From NCBI GenBank assembly GCA_964450715.1, contig CAYVFC010000115.1, positions 1 through 25,768 on the forward strand: 25,768 nt of DNA. Reading direction: 5' to 3'. The stretch's first letter is position 1, and every line of letters starts with the position of its first letter. Made by a program: the position numbers and the translations under genes. The DNA is from CAYVFC01 sp964450715. GTDB taxonomy: Bacteria; Myxococcota_A; Polyangia; Polyangiales; JAFGIB01. Positions 1 to 8,102 of the stretch are shown in pieces. A model generated the notes under the pieces. It had not been told where the DNA came from and did no database searches. It saw only the letters and a list, made by a program, of their open reading frames with translations.

Positions 1-82
1 CACCGTAGATCACACCTGGCGGTTTTGTACCAGCAAAATTGTGTAGGATCTTTAGCCCTTGCGGCCGCCCGTCGAGTTTATT

Positions 83-103
83 GGCAAGCCCCGCCTCCCC
101 TAC
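83..103 (-). repeat. Dispersed palindromic repeat, half copy
   Basis: Read on the minus strand this begins GTAGGGGAGG and continues CGGGGCTTGCC. It closely resembles the repeat at 23891-23918 and the palindrome at 9117-9139. Only one arm plus the central TTGC is clear here. It lies in the roughly 200 bases before the first gene, where I see no other feature and no convincing ribosome binding site. Confidence 0.5.
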
Positions 104-209
104 GGCGCGGCGGACCGGGACTCGAAACACGGCTCCTCCCGTTCCGTTTCTGATGAAATGCGGCCCGGGGTCCCGGCGCCCTGCTATTATTACGGACGCC
201 CCGGGTACG

Positions 210-3200
210 ATGAGCAGGCCCTCGCAACAGATATCCCGTTTTCGTATCAAGGGGTTCGCGCTCTTTCAGCTCTTCTTCGTCTACTTCACCGCGGTTGGCA
301 TGTTCTATACGGTCGGCGCAACCGTGGGCGACACCCTGTTTCTCTCCCATCTGCCGCCCGAACAGGTGCCCTCGCTGCTGCCCTGGGTCTACGTCAGCGT
401 AGGGGTGGCCAACGTACTGGCGGCGCTGTTGCTGGACGCGGTGCAGGCCAGGTTCAGCCGTCTCTGGGTGGTGGCGGGCACCCCGCTGGTCCTGGCGCTC
501 TCGGTGGTGGGCTTCCGGTTGCTCATCGATCTCGAAATCGGTGCGCTCTACCTGGCGCTGGTGGTCTGGATCGAGGCCTGCGCCCTGGTCTCCATCACCA
601 TTTTCTTTTCCTTTGCCGGGGACTACTTCACCGCCCGCGATGCCAGGCGTTGGTACGGTTACCTGGCGGGGGGCATGGCCCTGGGCACCCTCATCTCGGG
701 CTACTTGATCGGTGTGCTGGTGGGCCTGATCGGAATCCGCAACCTGTTGCACATCGCCGCAGCGCTGCTGCTGGTAAACGCCTGCCTGAGCTGGGTTATC
801 TACCGCTATGCCATTCCGGCTCCCATCGAGCTGGAAGCCGAGGAGAGCGAGGGCGAGCGCGTCTCCATGAAGGTGATCTTCAGCCGCCCCTTCGTGCGGC
901 TGGTGGCGCTGAGCGTCCCCTTGGCCCTGGTCCTCTCCGTGGTGGTCGACTACCAGATGAAGTGGGTGGCGAGCACCAAGAACGAGCAGGAGCTGGCGCT
1001 CTTTTTCGGCGCTTTCTGGGAACGAGTCGGCGTCGCGCAGCTGCTGGTGCAATTCCTGGTGGTACCGCCGCTGCTGCGACAGCTGGGGATCATCAACTGC
1101 TTGATGGTGTTGCCTATGATGGTCGGCCTGGCCAGCGCTCTGCTTTTCACCGGCTCGACTTTCAACTACTTCGGGTTCGGTCTGCTGGCCTTTGCCGCCG
1201 GCACCAACGCGGTGCGCCTGACCCTGTTCGAGACGCTGCACCTGCCCTCGCGGGAGATGCTTTTCCTGCCTTTACCCACCCGCATCCGCTTGCGCGCGCA
1301 GCCCATCATGGACGTGGCGCTGGCGCCCGCCGGCCAGGCGCTGGGCGGGTTGCTGTTGCTGTTGCTGTTCACTCTGCAGGTACGGGTTCAGACCATTTCG
1401 TTGGTGGCGGCGGGCTGCTCGCTGCTGCTCATCTTCGTCCTGCTCAAGCTGCGGCCCAGGTACAGCGAAACGCTGGCCGCCACCTTGCGGGCGCGGGATA
1501 CGGGGAGCTCCGATCTCGCCGCCGTCGCCCAGAGCCCCAGCGTGGATCCGGTGCTGGCCGATCTGCTGCGCTCGCCCGATCCGGCCGCGGTCCGCTTCAC
1601 CCTGGGACTGATCCGGGAGCGGCCCATCGGGGAGCTGATGCCGTTGTTCGACGGGCTGATCCGCTCCGCCGACAGCTCGGTGGCGGTCGAGGCGCTGCGT
1701 AGGCTGGGCGCGGACCGCAGCCCCGAGCGGCTGCCGTTGATCCGACGCGCCTGGCAACAGGACGAGCGCGAAGCGGTGCGGGAGGCCGCGCTGCTGGCGT
1801 ATTGCCAGGCCAGCGGCGCGGACCAGGTCGAGGAGATAGCCGCCCTGCTGGATTCCGAGGATAGAGCGATAAAACACGCGGCCATCGTGGGCCTGGCCCG
1901 CTACTGCGGTGAATCCGGTCGCTTCATCGCGCGCTCATCGCTCCAGCTCTACCTCGACAACCCCGATCCCGAGCTGCGTCGGGCCGCGGCGCGCATCGTG
2001 GGGATGATCGGGTTGCCGGGATCTGCCGACATGCTGGAACAGCTGCTGTTCGATACCGAGAGCGCGGTCCGCCGGCAGGCCGCGGAGGCGGCGGCGCTGA
2101 CGGCCGACGTCGCGCTCATCCCGGTATTGCTGGGGTTGATGAGCGACGCCGAGCTGCGCGCGGCTGCCATTCGCGCGCTCGGCAGCATGCCCCAGACCGA
2201 CGTGGCCAGCCTGGCCGAGCGGATCGGAAGCGAGGGGGTTTCCACCGATGAGCGGCGCCTTCTACTGCGCACGCTGGCCCGCATCGGGGGCCCGGAGGCG
2301 GTGGGCGTGCTTTGGGAGCAGGTCGGCCGCGGCGAGCAGAAGCTCATCCTGAGGGTAGAGGCGGCCCGCGCCTTGCGATCGCTCCGCATCAGCGAGGGTC
2401 TGTACAACCTCGACCTGCGTGGGTCCAAGCAGCTGCAAGCGGGGCTGCAGGCCTCGGTGCAGCTGCTCAACCAGGCGCGGGTGGAGGTGGCGGGCGCGGA
2501 CGCCTTCACCGCGCAGGCCTACCGAGATCATGCGCTGCTCAACGTCGAGCTGATGCTCTCCCTGTACGGGCTGAAGCACGCGCCGCACCAGATGGATCGC
2601 ACCCTGTTCAACCTGTTCGCGGACGATTCCACCGTCCGCTCGCGCGCGCTGGAGCTGCTGGACGTGGTGCTGCCCCGCGCCCTGGCCCCGCGGATCGTCT
2701 CGCTGGTCGGATCCGCCATCGAGGCGCCCGATAGGCCCGGCACGGCGCTCTCGGAACGTACGGTCGAGAGGCTGCTGAAGTCCGAAAGCTGGATCCGGGC
2801 GGTTACCGCCCGTCACCTGGCCGCCAAGGCGTCGGGGCAGCCGCGCGCTGCGGCCGTCGAGCTGTCCGCGGAGGAGAGCGAGCTGTACGAAAAGCTGGAC
2901 ATGATCGCGTTCCTGAAGAGCGTGCCGCTGTTTAAGGACCTGCCGGCCGACTACCTGAGCGAGCAGACCGACGTGGCCCAGTGGGTCGTGCTCGGCAAGG
3001 GCGAGACGCTCTTCGAACAGGGCGACCCGGGCGACGCGCTCTACGTGGTGGCCGAAGGCGAGGTGCTGGTGCTCATCAATGGCGTGGAGGTCAATCGGTT
3101 GGGCGCCGGGGAGTGCCTCGGCGAGATGGCCCTGCTGGACGACCAGCCCCGCTCGGCCACGGTAACGGCCGCCACCGACGCCAGCTTGCTGCTGGTAACC

Positions 3201-3791
3201 GCCATCGGATTTCAGCAGTTGCTGGAGAACGAGCCCGCGGTCGCCCGGGCTGTGATGAGAACGCTCGATCACCGCATCCGCAGGACCCAGGGGGGCAAGA
3301 AGATCTCGCTTCCGCCCGAGGAGCAGCAGCGCGCGGCGCGGGAATCCATGGTCTCGCTGCTGGATATCCCCAACCTGCAGCAGATCATCTCCAAGATCAC
3401 CTTCCTGCAGCAGGTCGAGCTCTTCAAGGATCTGCCGACCGAGAGCCTGACCCGGCTGGCCACCATCGTTCAGGAGGTCACCTTCTACCAGGGAGAGGAG
3501 CTGTTCCAGCAGGGCGACGTCGGAGACTGCCTCTACCTGGTTTCCGCGGGCGCTATCGATATCATCGTGGACGGCAACCAGGTCGCCCGGCTGGGCAAGA
3601 ACGCCTGCCTGGGCGAGATGGCGCTGATCGGCGGGCTGACGCGTTCGGCCACCGCGCGGGTAGCAGAGGACGCGCGGCTGTTACGCCTCTGGTCCGAAGA
3701 CTTTTACCAGCTGCTCGCCACCGAGACCGAGGTGGCCACGGCCCTGGTCCGGACGCTGGTCGCCCGGCTGCGTACCGTTTCGCAGCTTTAG
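210..3791 (+). CDS. Membrane transporter-like protein fused to HEAT repeats and two cyclic-nucleotide-binding domains
   Basis: This 1193-residue protein has three parts. Residues about 15-415 contain roughly ten to twelve hydrophobic segments, resembling the Npt1/Npt2 nucleotide-transporter or major-facilitator fold. Residues about 430-880 are alpha-helical HEAT-like repeats with recurring Ala/Leu/Arg helices. Two cNMP-binding domains follow, at about 898-1025 and 1065-1190. Both carry an intact phosphate-binding cassette: G971-E972-M-A-L with R981-S-A, and G1135-E1136-M-A-L with R1145-S-A. The open frame extends upstream to 39, but that part is Pro/Arg/Ser-rich and unlike a transporter N-terminus. 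I chose the ATG at 210, which directly precedes the first membrane region; an ATG at 153 is possible, and neither has a clear Shine-Dalgarno. The transported substrate is unknown. I infer a membrane protein gated or scaffolded by a cyclic nucleotide. The next gene lies 200 bases downstream on the same strand. Confidence 0.85.
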   Translation: MSRPSQQISRFRIKGFALFQLFFVYFTAVGMFYTVGATVGDTLFLSHLPPEQVPSLLPWVYVSVGVANVLAALLLDAVQARFSRLWVVAGTPLVLALSVVGFRLLIDLEIGALYLALVVWIEACALVSITIFFSFAGDYFTARDARRWYGYLAGGMALGTLISGYLIGVLVGLIGIRNLLHIAAALLLVNACLSWVIYRYAIPAPIELEAEESEGERVSMKVIFSRPFVRLVALSVPLALVLSVVVDYQMKWVASTKNEQELALFFGAFWERVGVAQLLVQFLVVPPLLRQLGIINCLMVLPMMVGLASALLFTGSTFNYFGFGLLAFAAGTNAVRLTLFETLHLPSREMLFLPLPTRIRLRAQPIMDVALAPAGQALGGLLLLLLFTLQVRVQTISLVAAGCSLLLIFVLLKLRPRYSETLAATLRARDTGSSDLAAVAQSPSVDPVLADLLRSPDPAAVRFTLGLIRERPIGELMPLFDGLIRSADSSVAVEALRRLGADRSPERLPLIRRAWQQDEREAVREAALLAYCQASGADQVEEIAALLDSEDRAIKHAAIVGLARYCGESGRFIARSSLQLYLDNPDPELRRAAARIVGMIGLPGSADMLEQLLFDTESAVRRQAAEAAALTADVALIPVLLGLMSDAELRAAAIRALGSMPQTDVASLAERIGSEGVSTDERRLLLRTLARIGGPEAVGVLWEQVGRGEQKLILRVEAARALRSLRISEGLYNLDLRGSKQLQAGLQASVQLLNQARVEVAGADAFTAQAYRDHALLNVELMLSLYGLKHAPHQMDRTLFNLFADDSTVRSRALELLDVVLPRALAPRIVSLVGSAIEAPDRPGTALSERTVERLLKSESWIRAVTARHLAAKASGQPRAAAVELSAEESELYEKLDMIAFLKSVPLFKDLPADYLSEQTDVAQWVVLGKGETLFEQGDPGDALYVVAEGEVLVLINGVEVNRLGAGECLGEMALLDDQPRSATVTAATDASLLLVTAIGFQQLLENEPAVARAVMRTLDHRIRRTQGGKKISLPPEEQQRAARESMVSLLDIPNLQQIISKITFLQQVELFKDLPTESLTRLATIVQEVTFYQGEELFQQGDVGDCLYLVSAGAIDIIVDGNQVARLGKNACLGEMALIGGLTRSATARVAEDARLLRLWSEDFYQLLATETEVATALVRTLVARLRTVSQL

Positions 3792-3991
3792 CGAGATGGG
3801 AGCGGTGACCGTTTAGAAGGGGTGACGCACGACCGGGTGGCGTTCGGTCCACCGACCGGGGTGACAAGGGAAAGGTCGTCGTGATAAAGGGAAGCGGACC
3901 GAAATACGAGTCACGAGTCGGGTTTACCGATAGCCTTCATCGCTTTCGCTCGTAACCGCGGTTTTTCGGTCCGTTCCCGACAAGAGGTAGA
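3792..3991 (+). other. Intergenic leader with a distant 10-bp inverted repeat
   Basis: No gene is seen here. CGGACCGAAA at 3895-3904 is exactly inverted by TTTCGGTCCG at 3964-3973, with a 59-base loop, and a related TTCGGTCC occurs at 3843-3850. This could be chance or part of a leader structure for the downstream gene. A good Shine-Dalgarno (AAGAGGT, 3982-3988) precedes the GTG at 3992. Confidence 0.3.
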
Positions 3992-6391
3992 GTGAAACAA
4001 CGCCGCGCATGGTTCCTGGCGGGCCTCTTCTTTACCACGCTCGCCACCCTCTCGCTGGAGGTCCTCAACACCCGGCTGCTTTCGGTCATCACCTGGTACC
4101 ACCTCTCCTTCTTCGCGGTCTCCATGGCGCTGTTCGGCATGTCGGCCGGAGCCATCCGCGTCTACCTGGGCGGGAGCCGGTTCCAGGACCAGAGTGCGGC
4201 CACCGAGCTGGCTCGCCACGGAACCCTTTTCGCGCTGAGCATACCGCTCTGCCACATCCTCAACCTGCTCATCCCCATCCAGACCGATGTAACGGCCCTG
4301 GCCGTGGCCGGCCTGGCCTACACCACAGTGGCCGTGGCCGTGCCCTTTTACTTCTCGGGGGTGGCGGTGGCCATCGCGCTCACCCGCATTCCCGGGCCGA
4401 GCGGGCTGATCTACGCGGTCGATCTGATCGGCGCCTCGCTGGGCTGCCTGCTGGTGGTGCCTCTGCTGCAGGGCAGCAACATCTCCTCCGCGGTCCTGGT
4501 CTGCGGGGGCGGGGCAGCCGTCGGAGCCGTCTGCTTCCACCGCTTTGCCCGTACCAATCGCGCACCGCGCAACGCCGCGCTCTGTCTGGCGCTGTTCGCA
4601 GCCGCGGCGCTCAATGCCGGGACCGGGCGCGGTTTGAGGGTGGCCTATGCCAAGGGCATGGCGCTTCCCGCCGAGTGGGCCGGCGCCACGGTGAGCGAGT
4701 ACTGGACCATCCACGGTTTCGTCACCGTGCGAGCGCCGATCGACGGCCCGGCCGGCTACTGGGGCGGCGGCGAGGGCTCGCAGCATTTCCGCGTCAACAA
4801 CATGAGCATGATGATCGACGGCTTCGCGGGCACGGGCATGACCCGCTGGGGCGGCGCGCGGCACGAGCTGGAATGGGTGAAGTACGACGTCACCTCGCTG
4901 CCCTACCACCTGCGCAAGAAGGGCGAGGTGGCGGTGATCGGCGTGGGCGGGGGCCGCGACATGCTCACCGCGCTCTGGTCCAAGGCCAACAGCGTGACCG
5001 GGATCGAAATCAACCATGCCTTTGTCCACTATCTGACCGGGCCCTTCCGCCGCTACACCGGTATCGCCGACCACCCGGCGGTGACGCTGGTGCACGACGA
5101 GGCACGCTCCTACCTTACGCGGGGCCGGCAGCGCTTCGACATCATCCAGATGTCGCTGATAGACACCTGGGCGGCGACCGGAGCAGGCGCCTTCACCCTG
5201 TCGGAGAACGGCCTGTACACCACCGACGCCTGGGAGGTCTTCCTGGGCAGGCTCAAACCCCGAGGGCTGTTCAGCGTCTCGCGCTGGTACTCGCCGACAA
5301 CGGCATCCGAGACCAGCCGCCTGGTTTCGCTCGCCACCGCCTCGCTGCTGCGCACCGGTGTCGAGGAACCGGCCCGGCACATGGCGCTCATCTCCCGCCA
5401 CACTTGCGCCACGCTGATCGTCTCGCCCAGCCCCTTCCGGCAGAAGGACATCGACAAGCTAGCCGAGATCTCCCAGCGCATGGGCTTCACCGTCCTGTTG
5501 CTGCCGGGGTCCGAGCAGCAGGCTCCCTTCCTGTCCCAGATCGCCGCCAGCCGCTCGCTCGAGCAGCTCGAGCACCTGGTAGAGGATCCTCTCTTCGATT
5601 ACTCGCCGCCCGACGACCGCCGGCCTTACTTCTTTAACATCCTGCGGCCCATAGGGCTGTTTTTGCGTTCGGAATCGGAGGTGGGCTACGGGGCGCTGGC
5701 GACGGGCAACCTGCTAGCCACCCGCGTGCTGCTCATCCTCTGGGCCATCTCCATGTTACTGGTGGCCGCCGTCGTCCTGGGGCCGCTGGTTCGGGCCGGG
5801 CTGCCTTCGCTGGACCGGAACAGTTTTGTACAATCTATCTTGTACTTCACCCTGATTGGTCTGGGCTTCATGTGGGTGCAGATACCGCTCATGCAGCGCT
5901 TCAGCGTCTACCTGGGCCACCCGGTCTACGCGGTGGTGGTCATCCTGTTTTGCATGATCCTCTCGGCCGGGCTGGGCAGCTGGCTCTCCGACCGGGTGGA
6001 TCTCGAAAAGGGCGCCGGGCCGCTGGTCGCCGGGCCGCTGCTCATCACCGCCTTGCTGCTCGGGGTCACCCTATCGCTTCAGGCCGTATTCGATGCCACC
6101 ATCGCCCGCGATCTGCTCTCGCGCAGCCTGATCGCGGTGGCCATGGTGGCCCCGCCCTCCTTCTTTATGGGGTTCTGCTTCCCCATCGGCGTGCGCCTGG
6201 TCTCGCGCCTGGCCGACGACGCGCTGCCCTGGATGTGGGGCGTGAACGGCGCCTGCAGCGTGTTCGCCTCGGTGACGGCGGTGGCTATCTCCATGTGGAG
6301 CGGCATCCAAACCAATCTCTTCCTGGCCGCCACCGCCTACGCCCTGCTCATGCTCCCCGCCTTCCACCTTTGGAAGAAGGGGAGGGGGTGA
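3992..6391 (+). CDS. Membrane-embedded spermidine-synthase-like protein
   Basis: This 799-residue protein has about six hydrophobic segments at residues 5-210, a soluble Rossmann methyltransferase-like domain at about 240-560, and about six more membrane segments at 580-790. The soluble domain shows the nucleotide/AdoMet-type glycine loop G317-V-G-G-G-R-D, an acidic residue after strand 2 (E339 in IEIN), and the D-E-A-R element (D369-R372) typical of the polyamine aminopropyltransferase fold. The aspartate of the family's D-x-x-D-P region appears only as LIDTW (D391), so true spermidine synthase activity is doubtful. Related multi-pass 'spermidine synthase family' proteins are common in environmental bacteria and their reaction is generally unknown. 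The start is GTG at 3992, supported by AAGAGGT four bases upstream. It could be cotranscribed with the preceding transporter-like gene. It converges on the lipoprotein gene at 6502, with an inverted repeat between them. Confidence 0.85.
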   Translation: MKQRRAWFLAGLFFTTLATLSLEVLNTRLLSVITWYHLSFFAVSMALFGMSAGAIRVYLGGSRFQDQSAATELARHGTLFALSIPLCHILNLLIPIQTDVTALAVAGLAYTTVAVAVPFYFSGVAVAIALTRIPGPSGLIYAVDLIGASLGCLLVVPLLQGSNISSAVLVCGGGAAVGAVCFHRFARTNRAPRNAALCLALFAAAALNAGTGRGLRVAYAKGMALPAEWAGATVSEYWTIHGFVTVRAPIDGPAGYWGGGEGSQHFRVNNMSMMIDGFAGTGMTRWGGARHELEWVKYDVTSLPYHLRKKGEVAVIGVGGGRDMLTALWSKANSVTGIEINHAFVHYLTGPFRRYTGIADHPAVTLVHDEARSYLTRGRQRFDIIQMSLIDTWAATGAGAFTLSENGLYTTDAWEVFLGRLKPRGLFSVSRWYSPTTASETSRLVSLATASLLRTGVEEPARHMALISRHTCATLIVSPSPFRQKDIDKLAEISQRMGFTVLLLPGSEQQAPFLSQIAASRSLEQLEHLVEDPLFDYSPPDDRRPYFFNILRPIGLFLRSESEVGYGALATGNLLATRVLLILWAISMLLVAAVVLGPLVRAGLPSLDRNSFVQSILYFTLIGLGFMWVQIPLMQRFSVYLGHPVYAVVVILFCMILSAGLGSWLSDRVDLEKGAGPLVAGPLLITALLLGVTLSLQAVFDATIARDLLSRSLIAVAMVAPPSFFMGFCFPIGVRLVSRLADDALPWMWGVNGACSVFASVTAVAISMWSGIQTNLFLAATAYALLMLPAFHLWKKGRG

Positions 6392-6408
6392 GGGGGTCGG
6401 CTTCCGCT

Positions 6409-6471
6409 GTCATCTCGAACGAAGGTGAGAGATCTCCGTCAATAGAGATTTCTCCCTCTGGTCGAAATGAC
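6409..6471. repeat. 63-bp imperfect inverted repeat between convergent genes (REP-like)
   Basis: The outer arms are GTCATCTCGAAC (6409-6420) and GTCGAAATGAC (6461-6471), which are near-perfect inverses. The inner arms around GAGATCTC and GAGATTTCTC also pair. The element sits in the gap between the stop codons of convergent genes ending at 6391 and 6502, so a bidirectional transcription-termination role is plausible. Similar GTCATTTCGA...GAGATTTCTC palindromes occur as dispersed repeats in other environmental bacterial genomes. That is from memory, not a search. Confidence 0.65.
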
Positions 6472-6501
6472 ACTGGCTGCTGCCGTACGGCACGAACGGG
6501 A

Positions 6502-7725
6502 TCAGGGCAGGTCGACCCAGCCGTCCAGGTCGCCGTCGATCATAGCGGTGAGCCAGGCCTTGACGGTGGTGCCCTCCTTGGCGGTGAGCTCCCAGTTGCC
6601 GGTAGCGATGGTGTGCTGGGTGCCCTCGATGAAGAAGCGGCGGAAACGGTCCGGAAAGGCGGCGTTGATCCTGTCCGTCTCTTCCAGGATCGATGTCTTG
6701 AACTCCTCCTCCGTGACACTGAGGAAGACCCCGGCGATCACCATGTCTCCGTAGGAGCTGAAGGCGCCGGTGGCCGTGATCATGGGGTCGCGCTCGAGGC
6801 CCCAGGCGACCACCGGAGTCATGTGGGTGCTGGTCTGGCACTCGTCGCACGATGCGGGCAGAAGCCCACCGATGTTCCACTCGTTCTTAATCCAGTCGGT
6901 GAAGGACGGGTCCGAGGTTTTCAGCACGCCGAGCCCCGCGTCGTTGAAGACCATGATCTCGGCCTCTCGCCAGAGCTTGCGCACCAGCCCGGCGCCGCCG
7001 ATGGTGCCGAAGCCGCCGGCCGAGGTACCGGTGACCAGGATGCGGGTCGCCTCGGGGAAGCTGGACTTGGCCACGTCCAGGGCGGCGGAGAGGTTGCGCA
7101 GGCCGTACAGGACCTCGGTACCCGAGGCCCAGGCAGCCGTGCTCTCGTCGAACAGGTCGACCTCGCGATCGCCGATGAAGACCGAACCGTCGCAGTAGGG
7201 CACCATCACGTGGTTCCAGCTGGCCGTGGGGAAGTCAGTGTCCGTGGGATTGATCATGATCAGGCCGCCGTCGTTGTCGAGCATGTTGATCTGCAGGCCC
7301 ACCGACTGCGTACAGGCGTTGAAACCGGTCCAGCAGGCGCCGCCCCCCATCAGGAAGATGACCAGGTTTTCCGAGCCCTGGTCGCGTACCGCGACACCGA
7401 ATTCGGAGGAGTCGATGCACTGCGGGCTCCCGTCCTCGACCGCGAAGCGGTACTTGGTCACGTTCCCCACCGTCTCTTCGGAGGAGGGGGTGTACTGTCC
7501 CAAATACTCGAACAGCCCGGCCTCCTCGAGGTCGGCGAGCATCTCGTCGACCGGGTCCGCACCGGCGGAGCCACCCGCCCCGGCTTCGGAGCCGCCCGCG
7601 CCCCCGGCGTCGGCGGTTTCGCCATCGCCCTCGTCGCCGGTATCTTCGGCGCAAGCTAAGAGGGTGGCGCTGATGGCGAGGAAGAGGGAAAGCAGCAGGG
7701 GGTTCAGGCAACGGGTTCTGGTCAT
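6502..7725 (-). CDS. Notum/pectinacetylesterase-family lipoprotein
   Basis: This 407-residue protein has a lipoprotein signal (hydrophobic 9-24, lipobox L-L-A-C with Cys25) and an acidic, Gly/Ala-rich stalk at about 26-60. A serine carboxylesterase domain of the pectinacetylesterase/Notum family follows. Visible family marks are the oxyanion-region G127-G-G-A-C-W, the nucleophile elbow G233-T-S235-A-G-G, a candidate acid in N-D262-A-G and a candidate base at G-T-Q-H371. Cysteines scattered through the domain fit disulfide-stabilised secreted members. The ATG at 7725 follows a strong ribosome site (GGAGGTGG). The family removes acetyl or acyl esters from polysaccharides or, for animal Notum, a lipid from Wnt; the substrate here cannot be read from sequence. 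A second, longer paralogue lies at 14062-15534. The gene diverges from the GGDEF gene, with tandem repeats in between. Confidence 0.85.
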   Translation of the reverse strand: MTRTRCLNPLLLSLFLAISATLLACAEDTGDEGDGETADAGGAGGSEAGAGGSAGADPVDEMLADLEEAGLFEYLGQYTPSSEETVGNVTKYRFAVEDGSPQCIDSSEFGVAVRDQGSENLVIFLMGGGACWTGFNACTQSVGLQINMLDNDGGLIMINPTDTDFPTASWNHVMVPYCDGSVFIGDREVDLFDESTAAWASGTEVLYGLRNLSAALDVAKSSFPEATRILVTGTSAGGFGTIGGAGLVRKLWREAEIMVFNDAGLGVLKTSDPSFTDWIKNEWNIGGLLPASCDECQTSTHMTPVVAWGLERDPMITATGAFSSYGDMVIAGVFLSVTEEEFKTSILEETDRINAAFPDRFRRFFIEGTQHTIATGNWELTAKEGTTVKAWLTAMIDGDLDGWVDLP

Positions 7726-7808
7726 GATCCACCTCCAACCCTGAGCTATCGCGTTCGACGGACAATAGCAAGATGGGTGCCCGGACCGCGCGTCTTTCGG
7801 TCGAAGGA

Positions 7809-7943
7809 GTAGGTGCGGGCCTTGCGCCCGCCGGTCTCCCCCACGGTAGCCGTCTTCAACCGACGTAGGTGCGGGCCTTGCGCCCGCCGGTCTCCCCCAC
7901 GGTAGCCGTCTTCAACCGACGTAGGTGCGGGCCTTGCGCCCGC
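7809..7943. repeat. 56-bp direct tandem repeat, about 2.4 copies, each with a GC-rich palindrome
   Basis: Two copies at 7809-7864 and 7865-7920 look identical, followed by a partial third to 7943. Each begins GTAGGTGCGGGCCTTGCGCC. The part GCGGGCCTTGCGCCCGC is a near-perfect hairpin of the dispersed family also seen at 23933-23960. The remaining 32 bases of each unit are non-palindromic spacer ending in TCTTCAACCGAC. The array lies between divergent genes. From 7944 to 8102 there is AT-richer sequence that probably holds the promoter of the GGDEF gene, but I cannot pick a convincing -35/-10 pair. Confidence 0.9.
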
Positions 7944-8102
7944 CCGCGTGGAGGATAGTAGATACAAAAACAGAGCGATGAATACACAGTCTATTTGGAG
8001 TGCCGTCCGGGAATTCGGACGCTTGTTTTTCGGTTCCGCGCCCGGCTCGGGCGCCGGGGCGCCCCTCTTGATTTGAACAGACGGTTGTGTTTCAGTTTTC
8101 TG

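Noticed and set aside
39..209. N-terminal extension of the transporter frame back to 39
   Set aside because: The extension is Pro/Arg/Ser-rich and contains part of a dispersed repeat; the transporter-like sequence begins right after ATG 210.
5872..7659. 595-residue plus-strand frame spanning two genes
   Set aside because: It overlaps the end of the spermidine-synthase-like gene and the antisense of the Notum-like lipoprotein and has no domain of its own.
7809..7943. CRISPR array
   Set aside because: The 56-bp units are contiguous and identical, with no variable spacers and no cas genes nearby.
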